A DNA stretch of 64,000 nucleotides from positions 175,544-239,543 of the forward strand of contig CAJUQV010000001.1 in the NCBI GenBank assembly GCA_910588335.1. The letters run 5' to 3'. The position numbers were made by a program, and so were the translations under genes. This DNA is from an uncultured Ruminiclostridium sp. (lineage in GTDB: Bacteria > Bacillota > Clostridia > Oscillospirales > Ruminococcaceae). The notes beneath the pieces are model-generated. The model saw only the letters and a program-made list of their open reading frames with translations. It made no database searches and had not been told where the DNA came from. Positions 53,179 through 61,933 of this stretch are shown piece by piece. Numbering within the stretch: position 1 is the first letter of the stretch; every line of letters begins with the position of its first letter.

Positions 53179-54162
53179 TTAATACCAACCGGGTATTACT
53201 GTCTGATAATTATCCAAATCGGCAGCCATTTTTCCCGCTCTGATTATTGCAATGGCCTTTTCCTCTTCCGTGGAAGCGGCGTCAATATCGGATAAGGCCC
53301 TTTCCGTACAATAATATGCAAGCAGCTCAAAGAAATCCGATGGCGGCGCGCCGTCAAACATACCCTTAAGTACGCCTTTCATAAAAGGCAGACTGTAACT
53401 GTCCTGAAGAGAAATGAGATCCTTTATCGGATCGCCCCAGTAAGGATCCTCCAAGGGGAACATACCCACATTAAGACCCTTGTCAATAAACAGCGTATTG
53501 GCGGAAAAGTCACCGTGGAGAGCATTCACCGGACGTTTATCGGCAATGTCAAAACGCTTTTTCATAAAGCTTGCGGCTTCCTTGAAGCCGGGATACTTTA
53601 CGCCTTTTTCTTCAAGCTTGGTGAGCAGCAGAAAAATATCCTCCTTCGGTTTTCTCGGAGTTGCATTTCCGATCGGGGTAATCATGTGAAATTTTTTCAG
53701 TTGTTTTCCCGCTTCAATGCCAAGCTCGTGCTGCTGCGGTACATAAAGTGTGGGTAACTGTCTCGCCAGATTGTCCCCGCCAAAAAAAATATAAATGCTG
53801 TACACCCTGGTCTCGTCGGCATATGGACCCACTTCAACGGGATAAGAAACATATACTCCATGCTCCCCGAAAGCGCGGTCGGCGAATTCGGCAATCTCGC
53901 CTTCGCGGTCGAAATGGGAAATATCGTCCGTTTTCATAAGCAGCTTTTTACCGTCTGCGGCGGTAATCATATATAGCCGCCTTAAAGGAGAAACCGGAGG
54001 CTGCTTCCTCGGCGGAATGGCAATAACGCCCGTTTTATGCTTGCCCGCCTCGGGTATGTATCTTGTTTCGGGATAAAAGCGTTCTATCTTAAGCCATTTT
54101 CCATAGCCTTCTATGTCGGATAATTCCTGCAATTCGTCCTGTGTCAGTCCGTTAATCTCCAA
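53179..54162 (-). CDS. Aminoglycoside phosphotransferase/choline kinase-fold protein
   Basis: 327 residues from a TTG start with AAAGGA 11 bases upstream. The APH catalytic motif ALHGDFSANTLF (His216-Gly217-Asp218) and the metal-binding LEDPYWGDPIKDL (Asp239) are visible. An N-terminal lobe with KKLLMKTDDISHFDREGEIAEF binds ATP. The substrate could be a small molecule or sugar alcohol; resistance is not implied. Starts 7 bases after the DUF5131 gene, so co-expressed. Confidence 0.83.
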   Translation of the reverse strand: MEINGLTQDELQELSDIEGYGKWLKIERFYPETRYIPEAGKHKTGVIAIPPRKQPPVSPLRRLYMITAADGKKLLMKTDDISHFDREGEIAEFADRAFGEHGVYVSYPVEVGPYADETRVYSIYIFFGGDNLARQLPTLYVPQQHELGIEAGKQLKKFHMITPIGNATPRKPKEDIFLLLTKLEEKGVKYPGFKEAASFMKKRFDIADKRPVNALHGDFSANTLFIDKGLNVGMFPLEDPYWGDPIKDLISLQDSYSLPFMKGVLKGMFDGAPPSDFFELLAYYCTERALSDIDAASTEEEKAIAIIRAGKMAADLDNYQTVIPGWY

Positions 54163-54169
54163 GTTTATA

Positions 54170-54940
54170 TCATTCCTTTCCTTCGGAGGTGTCTCCCAAA
54201 TTATTTTTGTCCGAAATCACACTGTCCTCCAGCAGCTTATGAGCTTTTTTCGCTTGACTGAACTGTTTGCTGTGGGGAATGTGATATGCCTTTCCGTCTT
54301 TTATAAAATTTGAGCCTATCTGATGGTAGTGAAAAGGTACATTGTCGTGTTTGCAGGCTCTGAAAATATTTTCCACCCACTCCCATTTACAAGGACGGGC
54401 TTCGATCCCGCTTTCTCCGCCAACGCTTACGGTATCTATCCCGTCAAGTCTTCCGTAAAGCTGTAAATTCTCCAGCAGCGGAGAACAAAAAATCAGCCTG
54501 TACCTTACGGGAAAACTTTTAAATATGGGCAGCCGTTCCTCCACCGCTCTCTGATTTTCCATGGTACAGGCAATGGCAACGTTGTCGTAGCCGTTGCCCC
54601 AATCGGCGGGCAGCCTTTCACGCGCTTCCTTTATTCTTTTTGTGGCAATACAAAACTGAAGGTCGGGACGCGACTTCATAATTTTCCACGCGTCCTCCCT
54701 CCAACAGTCGGCATCCTCTATAAAAAAGTCGCTTGTCATACAGGCAAATACCACTCCGTTTTCGGGAGCAAGCTTATAACCTCCGTATCTGTTTTTTCTG
54801 AGAGGAAGGTCAAAGTCTGCGGTTTTTCGCACTATAAAACTGTCCTCTTTTCCGTGGGAGCTGTCGATACGGTATACGTAACAGTTTTTGCAGCCCTCAC
54901 TGTACTTGTGACAGCCGTGCCATAAATTCCAGTTGGCCAT
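54170..54940 (-). CDS. DUF5131 (phage Gp37/Gp68-like) family protein
   Basis: 256 residues. Begins WNLWHGCHKYSEGCKNCYVYR, with Cys10, Cys17 and Cys20 forming the family's conserved cysteine cluster. VFACMTSDFFIEDAD and GGESGIEARPCKWEWV are further family-like segments, and a radical-SAM-like barrel is suspected. The family also occurs on phages; the biochemical function is not known. Forms a two-gene unit with the kinase-fold gene. No good ribosome site upstream. Confidence 0.82.
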   Translation of the reverse strand: MANWNLWHGCHKYSEGCKNCYVYRIDSSHGKEDSFIVRKTADFDLPLRKNRYGGYKLAPENGVVFACMTSDFFIEDADCWREDAWKIMKSRPDLQFCIATKRIKEARERLPADWGNGYDNVAIACTMENQRAVEERLPIFKSFPVRYRLIFCSPLLENLQLYGRLDGIDTVSVGGESGIEARPCKWEWVENIFRACKHDNVPFHYHQIGSNFIKDGKAYHIPHSKQFSQAKKAHKLLEDSVISDKNNLGDTSEGKE

Positions 54941-55040
54941 AATAATATTTATCCGGTCTTTTCGGTTTTGAAACCGTCTTTACAAAATTTGTGCATAAAT
55001 TTGCCAAAAACACGCGCAATATTCTTATTAAATGAGTTTT

Positions 55041-55910
55041 TTAAAGTTCTTTGGCTATTTCCTTAAGATATTCTTTAAATTCTTTGCCGATTTCCCGATG
55101 CTTCAGTCCAACCTCAACAACTGCCTTAAGTATTCCCAGCTTATTTCCCATATCGTATCTGACGCCGGTAAAGTCCACACCTAACATACCCTCGCTGACT
55201 GCCAACTGCTTCATAGCGTCAGTAAGCTGGTACTCTCCGTTTGCTCCCGTAGGGAGATTTTCCAGTATATCAAAAATATTGGGCGGCAAAACGCATCTAC
55301 CGAGAATCGAAAAGTGGGAAAAAATCTGATCCGCCGCAGGCTTTTCTATCATATCGTCAACGTCGTAAACATTATCCTTTTTCGGCTTTACCTTAAGGCT
55401 AGAATAACGCATTACCATTTCACTTGGCACCTGTTTCATAGCTACGGCGCCTTTCCCGTATTCCTCATAAGCGCGGCATACCTGAGCCGTGGCGGGATCG
55501 TCGCCTATTATTACGTCGTCGCCGTATAGCACCACAAACGGCTCATCCCCCACAAAACCTTTTGCAGACATAACCGCGTCTCCCGTACCCTTCATTTCCT
55601 GCTGACGCACAAACTGTATCTTAGCTAATTTGGATATACCCTCCAATTGATGATAAAGCTCATTTTTCCCCGAATTTATAAGTTGTCTTTCTAAATCGGG
55701 AGAGCGGTCGAAATAATCTTCCACCGCCGTCTTGCCTCGGCTGATTACTATTAAAATGTCCTTTATTCCGGCTCTCGATACCTCGTCGACAATATAATGT
55801 ATTGCGGGCTTGTCCACTATTGTGAGCATTTCCTTGGGGATTGATTTTGTGGCGGGAAGCACTCGCGTGCCGTATCCGGCGGCCAATATAACCGCCTTTT
55901 TCACTTTCAT
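55041..55910 (-). CDS. galU: UTP-glucose-1-phosphate uridylyltransferase
   Basis: 289 residues. The nucleotidyltransferase start AAGYGTRVLPATKSIPKEM (10-28), VLYGDDVI and the VKPKKDNVYDVDDMIEKP segment are typical of GalU/GtaB. Makes UDP-glucose, the donor for the nearby glucan synthase. AAGAAAGGA precedes the ATG and a strong promoter lies about 110 bases upstream. Confidence 0.95.
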   Translation of the reverse strand: MKVKKAVILAAGYGTRVLPATKSIPKEMLTIVDKPAIHYIVDEVSRAGIKDILIVISRGKTAVEDYFDRSPDLERQLINSGKNELYHQLEGISKLAKIQFVRQQEMKGTGDAVMSAKGFVGDEPFVVLYGDDVIIGDDPATAQVCRAYEEYGKGAVAMKQVPSEMVMRYSSLKVKPKKDNVYDVDDMIEKPAADQIFSHFSILGRCVLPPNIFDILENLPTGANGEYQLTDAMKQLAVSEGMLGVDFTGVRYDMGNKLGILKAVVEVGLKHREIGKEFKEYLKEIAKEL

Positions 55911-56018
55911 ATGTCAAAATCCTTTCTTACATTTAAAACATAAGCACAACCAGATTCATTTACACGGATTTGTAGGCTCTGCTATAATATAATTTTCAAA
56001 ACACATAAACTTATTTTC

Positions 56019-56047
56019 ATTATATCATATTTTGTCGAAAATGTAAA
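56019..56047 (-). promoter_or_regulatory. galU: Sigma-A promoter of galU
   Basis: Minus strand TTTACA, 17 bases, TATAAT. Confidence 0.8.
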
Positions 56048-56084
56048 GAATGAAATAATATTTTTGTTGATTTTTTTAAGTTTA

Positions 56085-56167
56085 TTACCAATCTTTAATC
56101 AAGTTGCAGACTTGATTAAAGATTGCACCCGAATCACCAATCCAACAGTTTTAAAATGTATTGGTAT
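56085..56167 (+). repeat. Family A bipartite repeat
   Basis: TTACCAATCTTTAATCAAG, loop TTGCAGA, CTTGATTAAAGATTG, linker CACCCGAATCACC, short second half ending TGTATTGGTAT. Directly followed by a family B copy. Confidence 0.85.
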
Positions 56168-56168
56168 A

Positions 56169-56248
56169 AAGCGCACCTTAAACAAGCTGCCGGAATTGTA
56201 AAGTAAATTTGAGATTTATTGGAGGATAAAAAATCCTTCAATAAATAT
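56169..56248 (+). repeat. Family B hairpin repeat
   Basis: AGCGCACCTTAAACAAGCTG, CCGGAATTG, then arms ATTTATTGGAGGAT / ATCCTTCAATAAAT around AAAAA. Confidence 0.75.
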
Positions 56249-56327
56249 AGAGAGGGAGAGACTTTGTCTGTAAAGCCTCTAAACCCTTATCGTCTAAGAT
56301 ACAGGATACAGGCGGCGGTTATAATTT

Positions 56328-57093
56328 GTAAATTCCTAAAGTAAGTTCCACAGTAGGAAGAAGTGGACGTAAAACGTGGAAAAAAGAAAAAAACAGCATA
56401 ACAGCATGATGAAAATCAGAAAAAGGGCATAGCAAATAAGCCTAAAACAAAAACGTCTTAGACTAACTTCCACAAGTGTAAAAATAAGTGCGGGAAAGAA
56501 TTAAGAAGAAATTTTTCTCAAAAGTTTAGGAGCTTGGATAACCTCTTTCGGAGAAATACAAGAAACTCCAAGAACAGAAGCAAGCTTCTGTGAATAGGAA
56601 AGGTGAATAAATCGTAAGGACTTTTACCTTTAAAAATTTCTCTTTTTATTGGATTAACATGAGAAAAAATCAAATTAACGGTTTCTTTTTCAGCCTCCAA
56701 GTTCAGTTCAAAACCGGAAACATTGCTGAATTCTCCGCCATTGTCAGTGAACAGAACAGGAATCAACTTACCCAAAGAGAAGCCGTTGTCAACAAGAGTT
56801 TGCTTTAACCGCTTGATTTTTGAGGTTACTTTCCCTGAAGATTTGTTGTCTGATATAATCCCAATCATAAAATTAAAGGCAGTGAAATGGATAGTTAAAA
56901 TTACTTTTCCCCATGTTCTGCCAATAACCGTATCCATTGCTCAATTGTGAGATGTTTGTACTTCTTTTCCGTTTTGGCAGCTTCCTTTCCGGGATTTGAT
57001 TTTTGTTTTTCCCACATTTAATTCTACCTCTTTTTTCGTTTTATTGTAACTTCCACCGCTTTTTCCACTGTGGAACTTACTTTGGGAATTTAC
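56328..57093 (-). mobile_element. IS30-like insertion sequence, internally deleted
   Basis: 766 bases bounded by 27-base inverted repeats with one mismatch (GTAAATTCCTAAAGTAAG at 56328; reverse match ending at 57093). On the minus strand an N-terminal transposase piece (from about 57016: MWEKQKSN..KYKHLTIEQW) is fused out of frame to a DDE-domain piece (MDTVIGRTWG, later FTDNGGEFS). Complete IS30-type elements are about 1.0-1.2 kb. No clear target duplication. Confidence 0.8.
56518..56937 (-). pseudogene. IS30-type transposase fragment
   Basis: 139 codons covering the first two catalytic Asp motifs, MDTVIG and FTDNGGEFS. The conserved region between them and the final Glu is shortened, and the N-terminal helix-turn-helix lies in another frame. 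Not expected to be active. Confidence 0.8.
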
Positions 57094-57139
57094 GTGTAAA
57101 AAATTAACCAAAAATTTCCAAACAAGGGAAACAAAAATA

Positions 57140-57168
57140 TTGACATTTTCACAAATTTAAAGTATAAT
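57140..57168 (+). promoter_or_regulatory. Perfect sigma-A promoter
   Basis: TTGACA, 17 bases, TATAAT, followed at 57171 by AAAAGGAGTG and then the nested repeat. It probably drives the GGDEF-like gene through a leader of about 270 bases. Confidence 0.85.
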
Positions 57169-57182
57169 ATAAAAGGAGTGTT

Positions 57183-57379
57183 ATACCAATCTTCAATCAA
57201 GTTTAATACCAACCCCTTTTTAAATATGGATAAAATCCATATTTAAAAAGGGGTGTACCCAAAACAATAATCCAACAGTTTTAAAGGGGATTAGTATAAG
57301 GCTTGATTGAAGTTTGCACCCAAAACACTAATTTTTGACTCTCCATAATATTTGTCTGTGCTTTGACCAAGATTAGTAT
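57183..57379 (+). repeat. Family A repeat interrupted by a second copy
   Basis: Outer element: ATACCAATCTTCAATCAAG (57183) ... GCTTGATTGAAG (57301), linker TTTGCACCCAAAACAC, second half ending GATTAGTAT at 57379. An inner family A copy occupies the loop of its first hairpin. Confidence 0.9.
57206..57297 (+). repeat. Nested family A repeat
   Basis: ATACCAACCCCTTTTTAAAT, AAAA loop, ATTTAAAAAGGGGT, linker GTACCCAAAACAA, end GATTAGTAT. Close relative of 2096-2189. Confidence 0.9.
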
Positions 57380-57445
57380 TATACGCTCCGATCGCCTTGC
57401 CCGAAAAAACATTCGGAACGGCGAATGAAAGGAATGGTCGTAAAG

Positions 57446-59161
57446 ATGAAAAAAGCGTTGATATTGAAGTTGGCGCCGATATATATTTTAACGGCGGCGC
57501 TTTTTTCTGCGATTTGCGTCGGTGTTGCATCAGTTCTTATTTTAGGGGGAGTTAAAGCAGATGTGCTTATTTGGTTTGTCCCGCTTATGATGGTTTTTTG
57601 CGTTGCTTGGGCGGTTTTTTGCACCGTTATCGTAAGAAAAATAAGGAGGCAGTTTTCCGATTCCTTCGATCAGGTTCTGTCCGCCTTTGTAAAGGAAGAC
57701 ACGGACGCGCTTATGTCAATTAACGGCGGGGATCCGCTGCCCGAACAGCTTACCCGCTGGGTAGCGGAGCAAAGCAGACTTTTCGACGAAGCCCGCCGCA
57801 ATAACATCGCTATCGCCTCGGAAGTGGAGGTAAGCGGCGAGATATTTTGGCGCATCTCGGATAAAGGCTGCTCCCTCAGATACGGAGAGTATTGGAACAG
57901 AAACTACGGTTATATCACACTGAAAAGCAGCAGCGATATAAGAAGCCATATACAGCCTTCTGATCTTCCCGAATTTGAAAGGGCTTTAAAAAACACTCGG
58001 GAAAAAGTTATAAATAATTTCAATATAGTTGTGGGTTTGATAATATCACCTCACAAAACCGTTACGGTAAGAATAAGGGGCAACGCCGCAGACGGTCTCA
58101 GTTCTGATGAGCACAGAGCCGTAGTGGGTATTGTCCACGATATTGACGCCGAATCCGAACTTGAACATAAATTGGAAAGCGAACAAATAAAGAACAGCTT
58201 TCTTATCCGGAGCGCTAAGGACGTCATCTATGAGGTGAACGTACCCGAAAATAAACTGGTGAGCCTTAACCCCGAAGTAGCTGACGGATTATTCGGTTTT
58301 GGAAGCATGAGCGATTTTGACGGAGAACGCAGACCTTATTGGGAAAATATTCATCCCGATTACCGTGAGGGCTTCGTAGACAGATTCTTTGATTACAGCC
58401 ATATGATGATAATGCCCGAACATACAATGACTTATGAGTACAGAATCAGAAACAAAGCGGGCGATTACATATGGGTTGAGCACACAGCTCAAGTCATTTC
58501 GCACAACGGCAACAAAGTGGAAAAGGTCATCGGCCGCATATCCAATATTAACGAATTAAAAGGCATAGCCCTTGATCTTCATTTTAAAGCGGTATGTGAC
58601 GGCCTTACAGGCGCACTTTTAAAATCCGCCCTCGGCGAACAATATAACGATAATTTAAAAAACAACCGCAAACAGGCCATAGTGCTTCTTAACATAAATC
58701 GCTTTAGATTTATAAATAATCAATACGGTTATGAATTCGGCGATATGGTGCTGAGGAAGGTTACGGAACTGCTTTGGACAAATCAGAAGGGTAAATGCAT
58801 CATAGGCAGAGCCGATGACGATACATTTATTATAGCTATGCTGTCCGTAACGGAAAAAGATCATCCGGACAGTCAAATAGTAAAACTGCTGCCCGTTTTC
58901 TCGGAACCGATAAAAATAAACAGCACATATATAAACATAACTTTCAGCGCGGCAAGCTCGATCCCTTCTTCGGAAACGCATTTTAACGAAGCTTTTGATC
59001 AGGCGGAAAAAGCGCTTAAAGTATGCAAATCGGTAAATCAGGTATATAGTAACTCACATTTGGCGTACGGCGCGGAGACGGAAGAAAAGCTTAAGGCGCT
59101 TGCAGAACCGCAGGCAAAGAAAAAAATCGAAGAAAAGCGGGACGCGGCACTTAAAAGCTGA
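57446..59161 (+). CDS. Membrane PAS-GGDEF protein with degenerate GGDEF site
   Basis: 571 residues from the ATG at 57446 (AAAGGA 12 bases upstream). Two N-terminal helices (about 5-30 and 38-60) precede a coiled linker. PAS-like segments follow, the clearest around 265-380 (YEYRIRNKAGDYIWVEHTAQV). The C-terminal GGDEF fold has DGLTGAL and NINRFRFINNQYGYEFGD, but the signature is GRADDDTF near 455 in place of GGDEF. It therefore probably cannot make cyclic di-GMP and may act as a sensor or binder. Followed after 56 bases by a FapA-like gene. Confidence 0.85.
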   Translation: MKKALILKLAPIYILTAALFSAICVGVASVLILGGVKADVLIWFVPLMMVFCVAWAVFCTVIVRKIRRQFSDSFDQVLSAFVKEDTDALMSINGGDPLPEQLTRWVAEQSRLFDEARRNNIAIASEVEVSGEIFWRISDKGCSLRYGEYWNRNYGYITLKSSSDIRSHIQPSDLPEFERALKNTREKVINNFNIVVGLIISPHKTVTVRIRGNAADGLSSDEHRAVVGIVHDIDAESELEHKLESEQIKNSFLIRSAKDVIYEVNVPENKLVSLNPEVADGLFGFGSMSDFDGERRPYWENIHPDYREGFVDRFFDYSHMMIMPEHTMTYEYRIRNKAGDYIWVEHTAQVISHNGNKVEKVIGRISNINELKGIALDLHFKAVCDGLTGALLKSALGEQYNDNLKNNRKQAIVLLNINRFRFINNQYGYEFGDMVLRKVTELLWTNQKGKCIIGRADDDTFIIAMLSVTEKDHPDSQIVKLLPVFSEPIKINSTYINITFSAASSIPSSETHFNEAFDQAEKALKVCKSVNQVYSNSHLAYGAETEEKLKALAEPQAKKKIEEKRDAALKS

Positions 59162-59217
59162 TATGAAGAAACAATGTTGAACACTTACCGAAGCTTTTAA
59201 AAAAGGAGAAAATAACT

Positions 59218-60615
59218 ATGGCAGACGATTTCAGCAACATTTCAATAAACGGCAAGGTAAGCGTTTTTGTGGACGAATACTTTATGTGGGCGAAAGCGCT
59301 TGTTACCAAAGCTCAGAACGGCGGAGTGGCAATCACCAAGGACGACGTTATAGCCGAGCTTAAAAAGTGCGGCGTAACGGCATGTATTGATGAAAAAAAG
59401 ATAGATGAATATCTGGCAGACCTTCCCGAAAACAAAAGCGCAATTGTAGCGGAAGCCATTCCGGCCAACGACGGCGAGGACGGTAAGGTATTCTACAACT
59501 ATGACCCGAGAAATGAGTTTAAACCCTCTATCGACGAAGAAACGGGAATAGTGAACTTTAAGGAACTGGGAAGAGTGCGCAATATTAAAAAAGGCACGCT
59601 GCTCGCCACGATAAAATACAATACGGAAGGCTCCCCCGGAATCGACATAAGAGGCGCGGAGATAAAGCCCATCCCCGGAAAGCCGCCCGTATTTTCAATA
59701 GGACCGGGAACGATACTGAGCAATGATCAGACCAAGATATTTGCCGCTGACGACGGTAATCTGCGTTGGGATAAGGACAGATTTATCGTTGATACGGTGG
59801 TGACAATTGCGGGACATGTAGACTCTTCCGTGGGAAATATTGATTTTGTTGGGGACGTTATGGTAAAAGGCGGTATTTTCGAAGGATATACCGTAAAAGG
59901 AAAAAGAGTGACGGTAAAGGAAAACGTCACCAACGCGATTATACAAGCGAGCCATGCCATAGACATTAAAAGCGGCGCGGTACATTCCCAGCTAATCTGC
60001 GACGGAGATATCGCAATGTCCTTTGCCGAAAACTGCGATATACACTGTAAAGGTCAATTGCAGTCCAAGTCTCTGGTCAACTGTAATGTACTGAGCGAGG
60101 GCGGAATTACCGTCCAAGGTGGCAAGGGTATAATAGTGGGCGGCGAGTGTATTTCCTACGAAAATATTACGGCCTCTCAAGTAGGCTCCGACAGCTACAC
60201 CAAAACGATTATAAATTTAGGCAATACAACAGTGCTTCTGAAAAGCCACCATGAATTAACCGATAATTACAAAATACTGACCGAAAATTACAAAAAACTT
60301 AAAAATCTGTATGAAAAGCTTAATCAGTTAAGACAGTCTCAAACCCTCACCCCTCAGCAGGAGGCGGCTCGCAAACAGGCATTCCTGTTCATTATGAACG
60401 AACGCAACACGCTGGCGGAAATGAGCGCCAAAATAGTGCAAAATGAGCAGATTTTGGCAAAAAGCAGGTTATTGCAGCTTATCGTTCAGAAAAAGTGTTT
60501 TCCAGGAGTTTCCATTAAGCTTTATACCTCAACCTACGACAACAATATAGAAAATCCTCCCGTTGTCTTTTATTTGGATTCCGACAATGAAATAAAATTC
60601 AGGGCGGGGCGGTAA
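59218..60615 (+). CDS. FapA/DUF342 family protein
   Basis: 465 residues. The N-terminal domain is followed by a Gly-rich beta-helix-like core (about 170-340; repeats such as GDVMVKGGIFEG, GITVQGGKGIIVGGE) and a C-terminal coiled coil (about 355-425). This is the DUF342/FapA architecture, cytoplasmic polymer-like proteins linked to flagella or cell-envelope functions. AAAAGGAGAA precedes the ATG. Probably one operon with the degenerate GGDEF gene. Confidence 0.88.
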   Translation: MADDFSNISINGKVSVFVDEYFMWAKALVTKAQNGGVAITKDDVIAELKKCGVTACIDEKKIDEYLADLPENKSAIVAEAIPANDGEDGKVFYNYDPRNEFKPSIDEETGIVNFKELGRVRNIKKGTLLATIKYNTEGSPGIDIRGAEIKPIPGKPPVFSIGPGTILSNDQTKIFAADDGNLRWDKDRFIVDTVVTIAGHVDSSVGNIDFVGDVMVKGGIFEGYTVKGKRVTVKENVTNAIIQASHAIDIKSGAVHSQLICDGDIAMSFAENCDIHCKGQLQSKSLVNCNVLSEGGITVQGGKGIIVGGECISYENITASQVGSDSYTKTIINLGNTTVLLKSHHELTDNYKILTENYKKLKNLYEKLNQLRQSQTLTPQQEAARKQAFLFIMNERNTLAEMSAKIVQNEQILAKSRLLQLIVQKKCFPGVSIKLYTSTYDNNIENPPVVFYLDSDNEIKFRAGR

Positions 60616-60915
60616 TATTGAGAAAAAGAAAGTGTAAAAAAATTTTTCCGAAAAACATATTTTTTTACAGCTTTAAAAAGTCGACAAATTTGTATAAGCA
60701 CTTTAATTTTTCAAAAAATATTTTTGACCCGAACACAGCGATTGTGCGCTCCGAAAGCGGCCATATACAACATTTTGACATTATTGCGCATATTTGGTAA
60801 AAGTGTTAGGTTTCAACAAATGTAAACGATTAAGATTATACAAAGTGCCCATTGTAATTTAGGTTATAATCTAATATAATTAAAGTACAAAATTTTTAAC
60901 CGGAGGAAAACTAAA
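60616..60915. other. Gap before the surface protein gene
   Basis: AT-rich, with one likely promoter at 60852-60880; no gene or strong repeat seen. Confidence 0.5.
60852..60880 (+). promoter_or_regulatory. Promoter of the surface protein gene
   Basis: TTGTAA, 17 bases, TATAAT, 35 bases upstream of the ATG. Confidence 0.6.
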
Positions 60916-61668
60916 ATGAATATCAAAAAAATCATTGCAGGCTGCGCAGCGTCGGCTTTAGCGGTTTCCGCTATGGCAGTTTCCGCTTTCGCAGTTGCGG
61001 ACGGCGAAGCATACGTACAGTTTGCAGGCGGCGACTGGCTCGCTTCTTTTTATAACGACGGAAAAGAATATGCTTCCTACAACGACACCGTTAAAATCAC
61101 CGGCAACGGCTCCTACAGCGTAACAGTTCACGCCGTAGCTTCCTTTACCGATGAGGAAACCGGTGAACCCGCTACCTCGGAAGGCAGCACCGACTTGGCA
61201 TTTGCAGCCCTTTCCGTTCCCAATGGCGAAGTTCTCTTCCCCGGCATGATCATGACCATCGATTCCATCGAAGTTGACGGTACCGCGGTTGCTTTGAACG
61301 GCGTTCCTTACACTTCTTCCGATGACAAAATCGAAACAAGAGTAAACCTTTACAACGAGTGGGTATCCGGACTTCCCGATGACGCCCGTACCGCTGACGG
61401 CGATCTTTCCAACGCTACCGCTACCGCTCTCGGTAAGTCAATCGGTGCTTGGAAAACAATGACCATCAACTTCACTGTTTCCGGTATTGAGGCTTCTTCC
61501 GAAGCTACTACCGATGCCGCTAACGAAACTCCCGCAGGCGATGCCAACAATGCTCCTGCCACTTCCGATAAGAACAACGCCGATACCGGTGTTGAAGGCG
61601 TAGCCGCTGTTGCAGGCGTAGCTATTATCGCTGCCGGCGCTATCATTATCGCTAAGAAGAGAAAGTAA
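60916..61668 (+). CDS. Secreted surface protein with TG-type C-terminal anchor
   Basis: 250 residues. A classical signal peptide (KK, hydrophobic core, AFA cleavage near 26) is followed by a domain with no recognised motif (about 30-190). An Ala/Thr/Asn-rich linker leads to NADTGVEG (about 221), a hydrophobic helix and a KKRK tail. The last part looks like a sortase signal with an altered motif (NADTG for LPxTG or NPxTG) or a simple membrane anchor. GGAGG lies 8 bases upstream. Codon use is strongly biased (GCT, TCC, ACC), suggesting high expression. It has its own promoter and terminator. Confidence 0.85.
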   Translation: MNIKKIIAGCAASALAVSAMAVSAFAVADGEAYVQFAGGDWLASFYNDGKEYASYNDTVKITGNGSYSVTVHAVASFTDEETGEPATSEGSTDLAFAALSVPNGEVLFPGMIMTIDSIEVDGTAVALNGVPYTSSDDKIETRVNLYNEWVSGLPDDARTADGDLSNATATALGKSIGAWKTMTINFTVSGIEASSEATTDAANETPAGDANNAPATSDKNNADTGVEGVAAVAGVAIIAAGAIIIAKKRK

Positions 61669-61686
61669 GCTTCCTCAGTAAGCTTT

Positions 61687-61718
61687 AACAGCTTCCCGCT
61701 ATGGGAGGCTGTTTTTTT
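61687..61718 (+). terminator. Intrinsic terminator of the surface protein gene
   Basis: AACAGCTTCCC / GGGAGGCTGTT stem followed by seven T. Confidence 0.85.
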
Positions 61719-61889
61719 GTAAAAATATTTGTATTCCCCGAAACAAAATACCATTTGTTTTATTTTTTCCCCAAAAAAATATTCTAAAACTATTGCAATA
61801 CGGGAAAAAAGATGATATAATAATTTTATTATAAAAAGATCGGAGTTGAAAAAATGCGTAATTCTTCTTGCTGAAAAACGGTATAACCA

Positions 61890-61933
61890 ATATCAATCTT
61901 AATTAAAATGAAGACTTTATTAAAGATTGATAT
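61890..61933 (+). repeat. Family A repeat reduced to hairpin 1
   Basis: ATATCAATCTTAATTAAAAT, loop, ACTTTATTAAAGATTGATAT; the changed end base (ATATC) is matched by GATAT at the other end. Confidence 0.75.

Noticed and set aside
53179..53190. Family A terminus at the 3' end of the kinase-fold gene (ATACCAACC)
   Set aside because: It is simply the GWY-stop codons of the gene; no second arm or linker follows.
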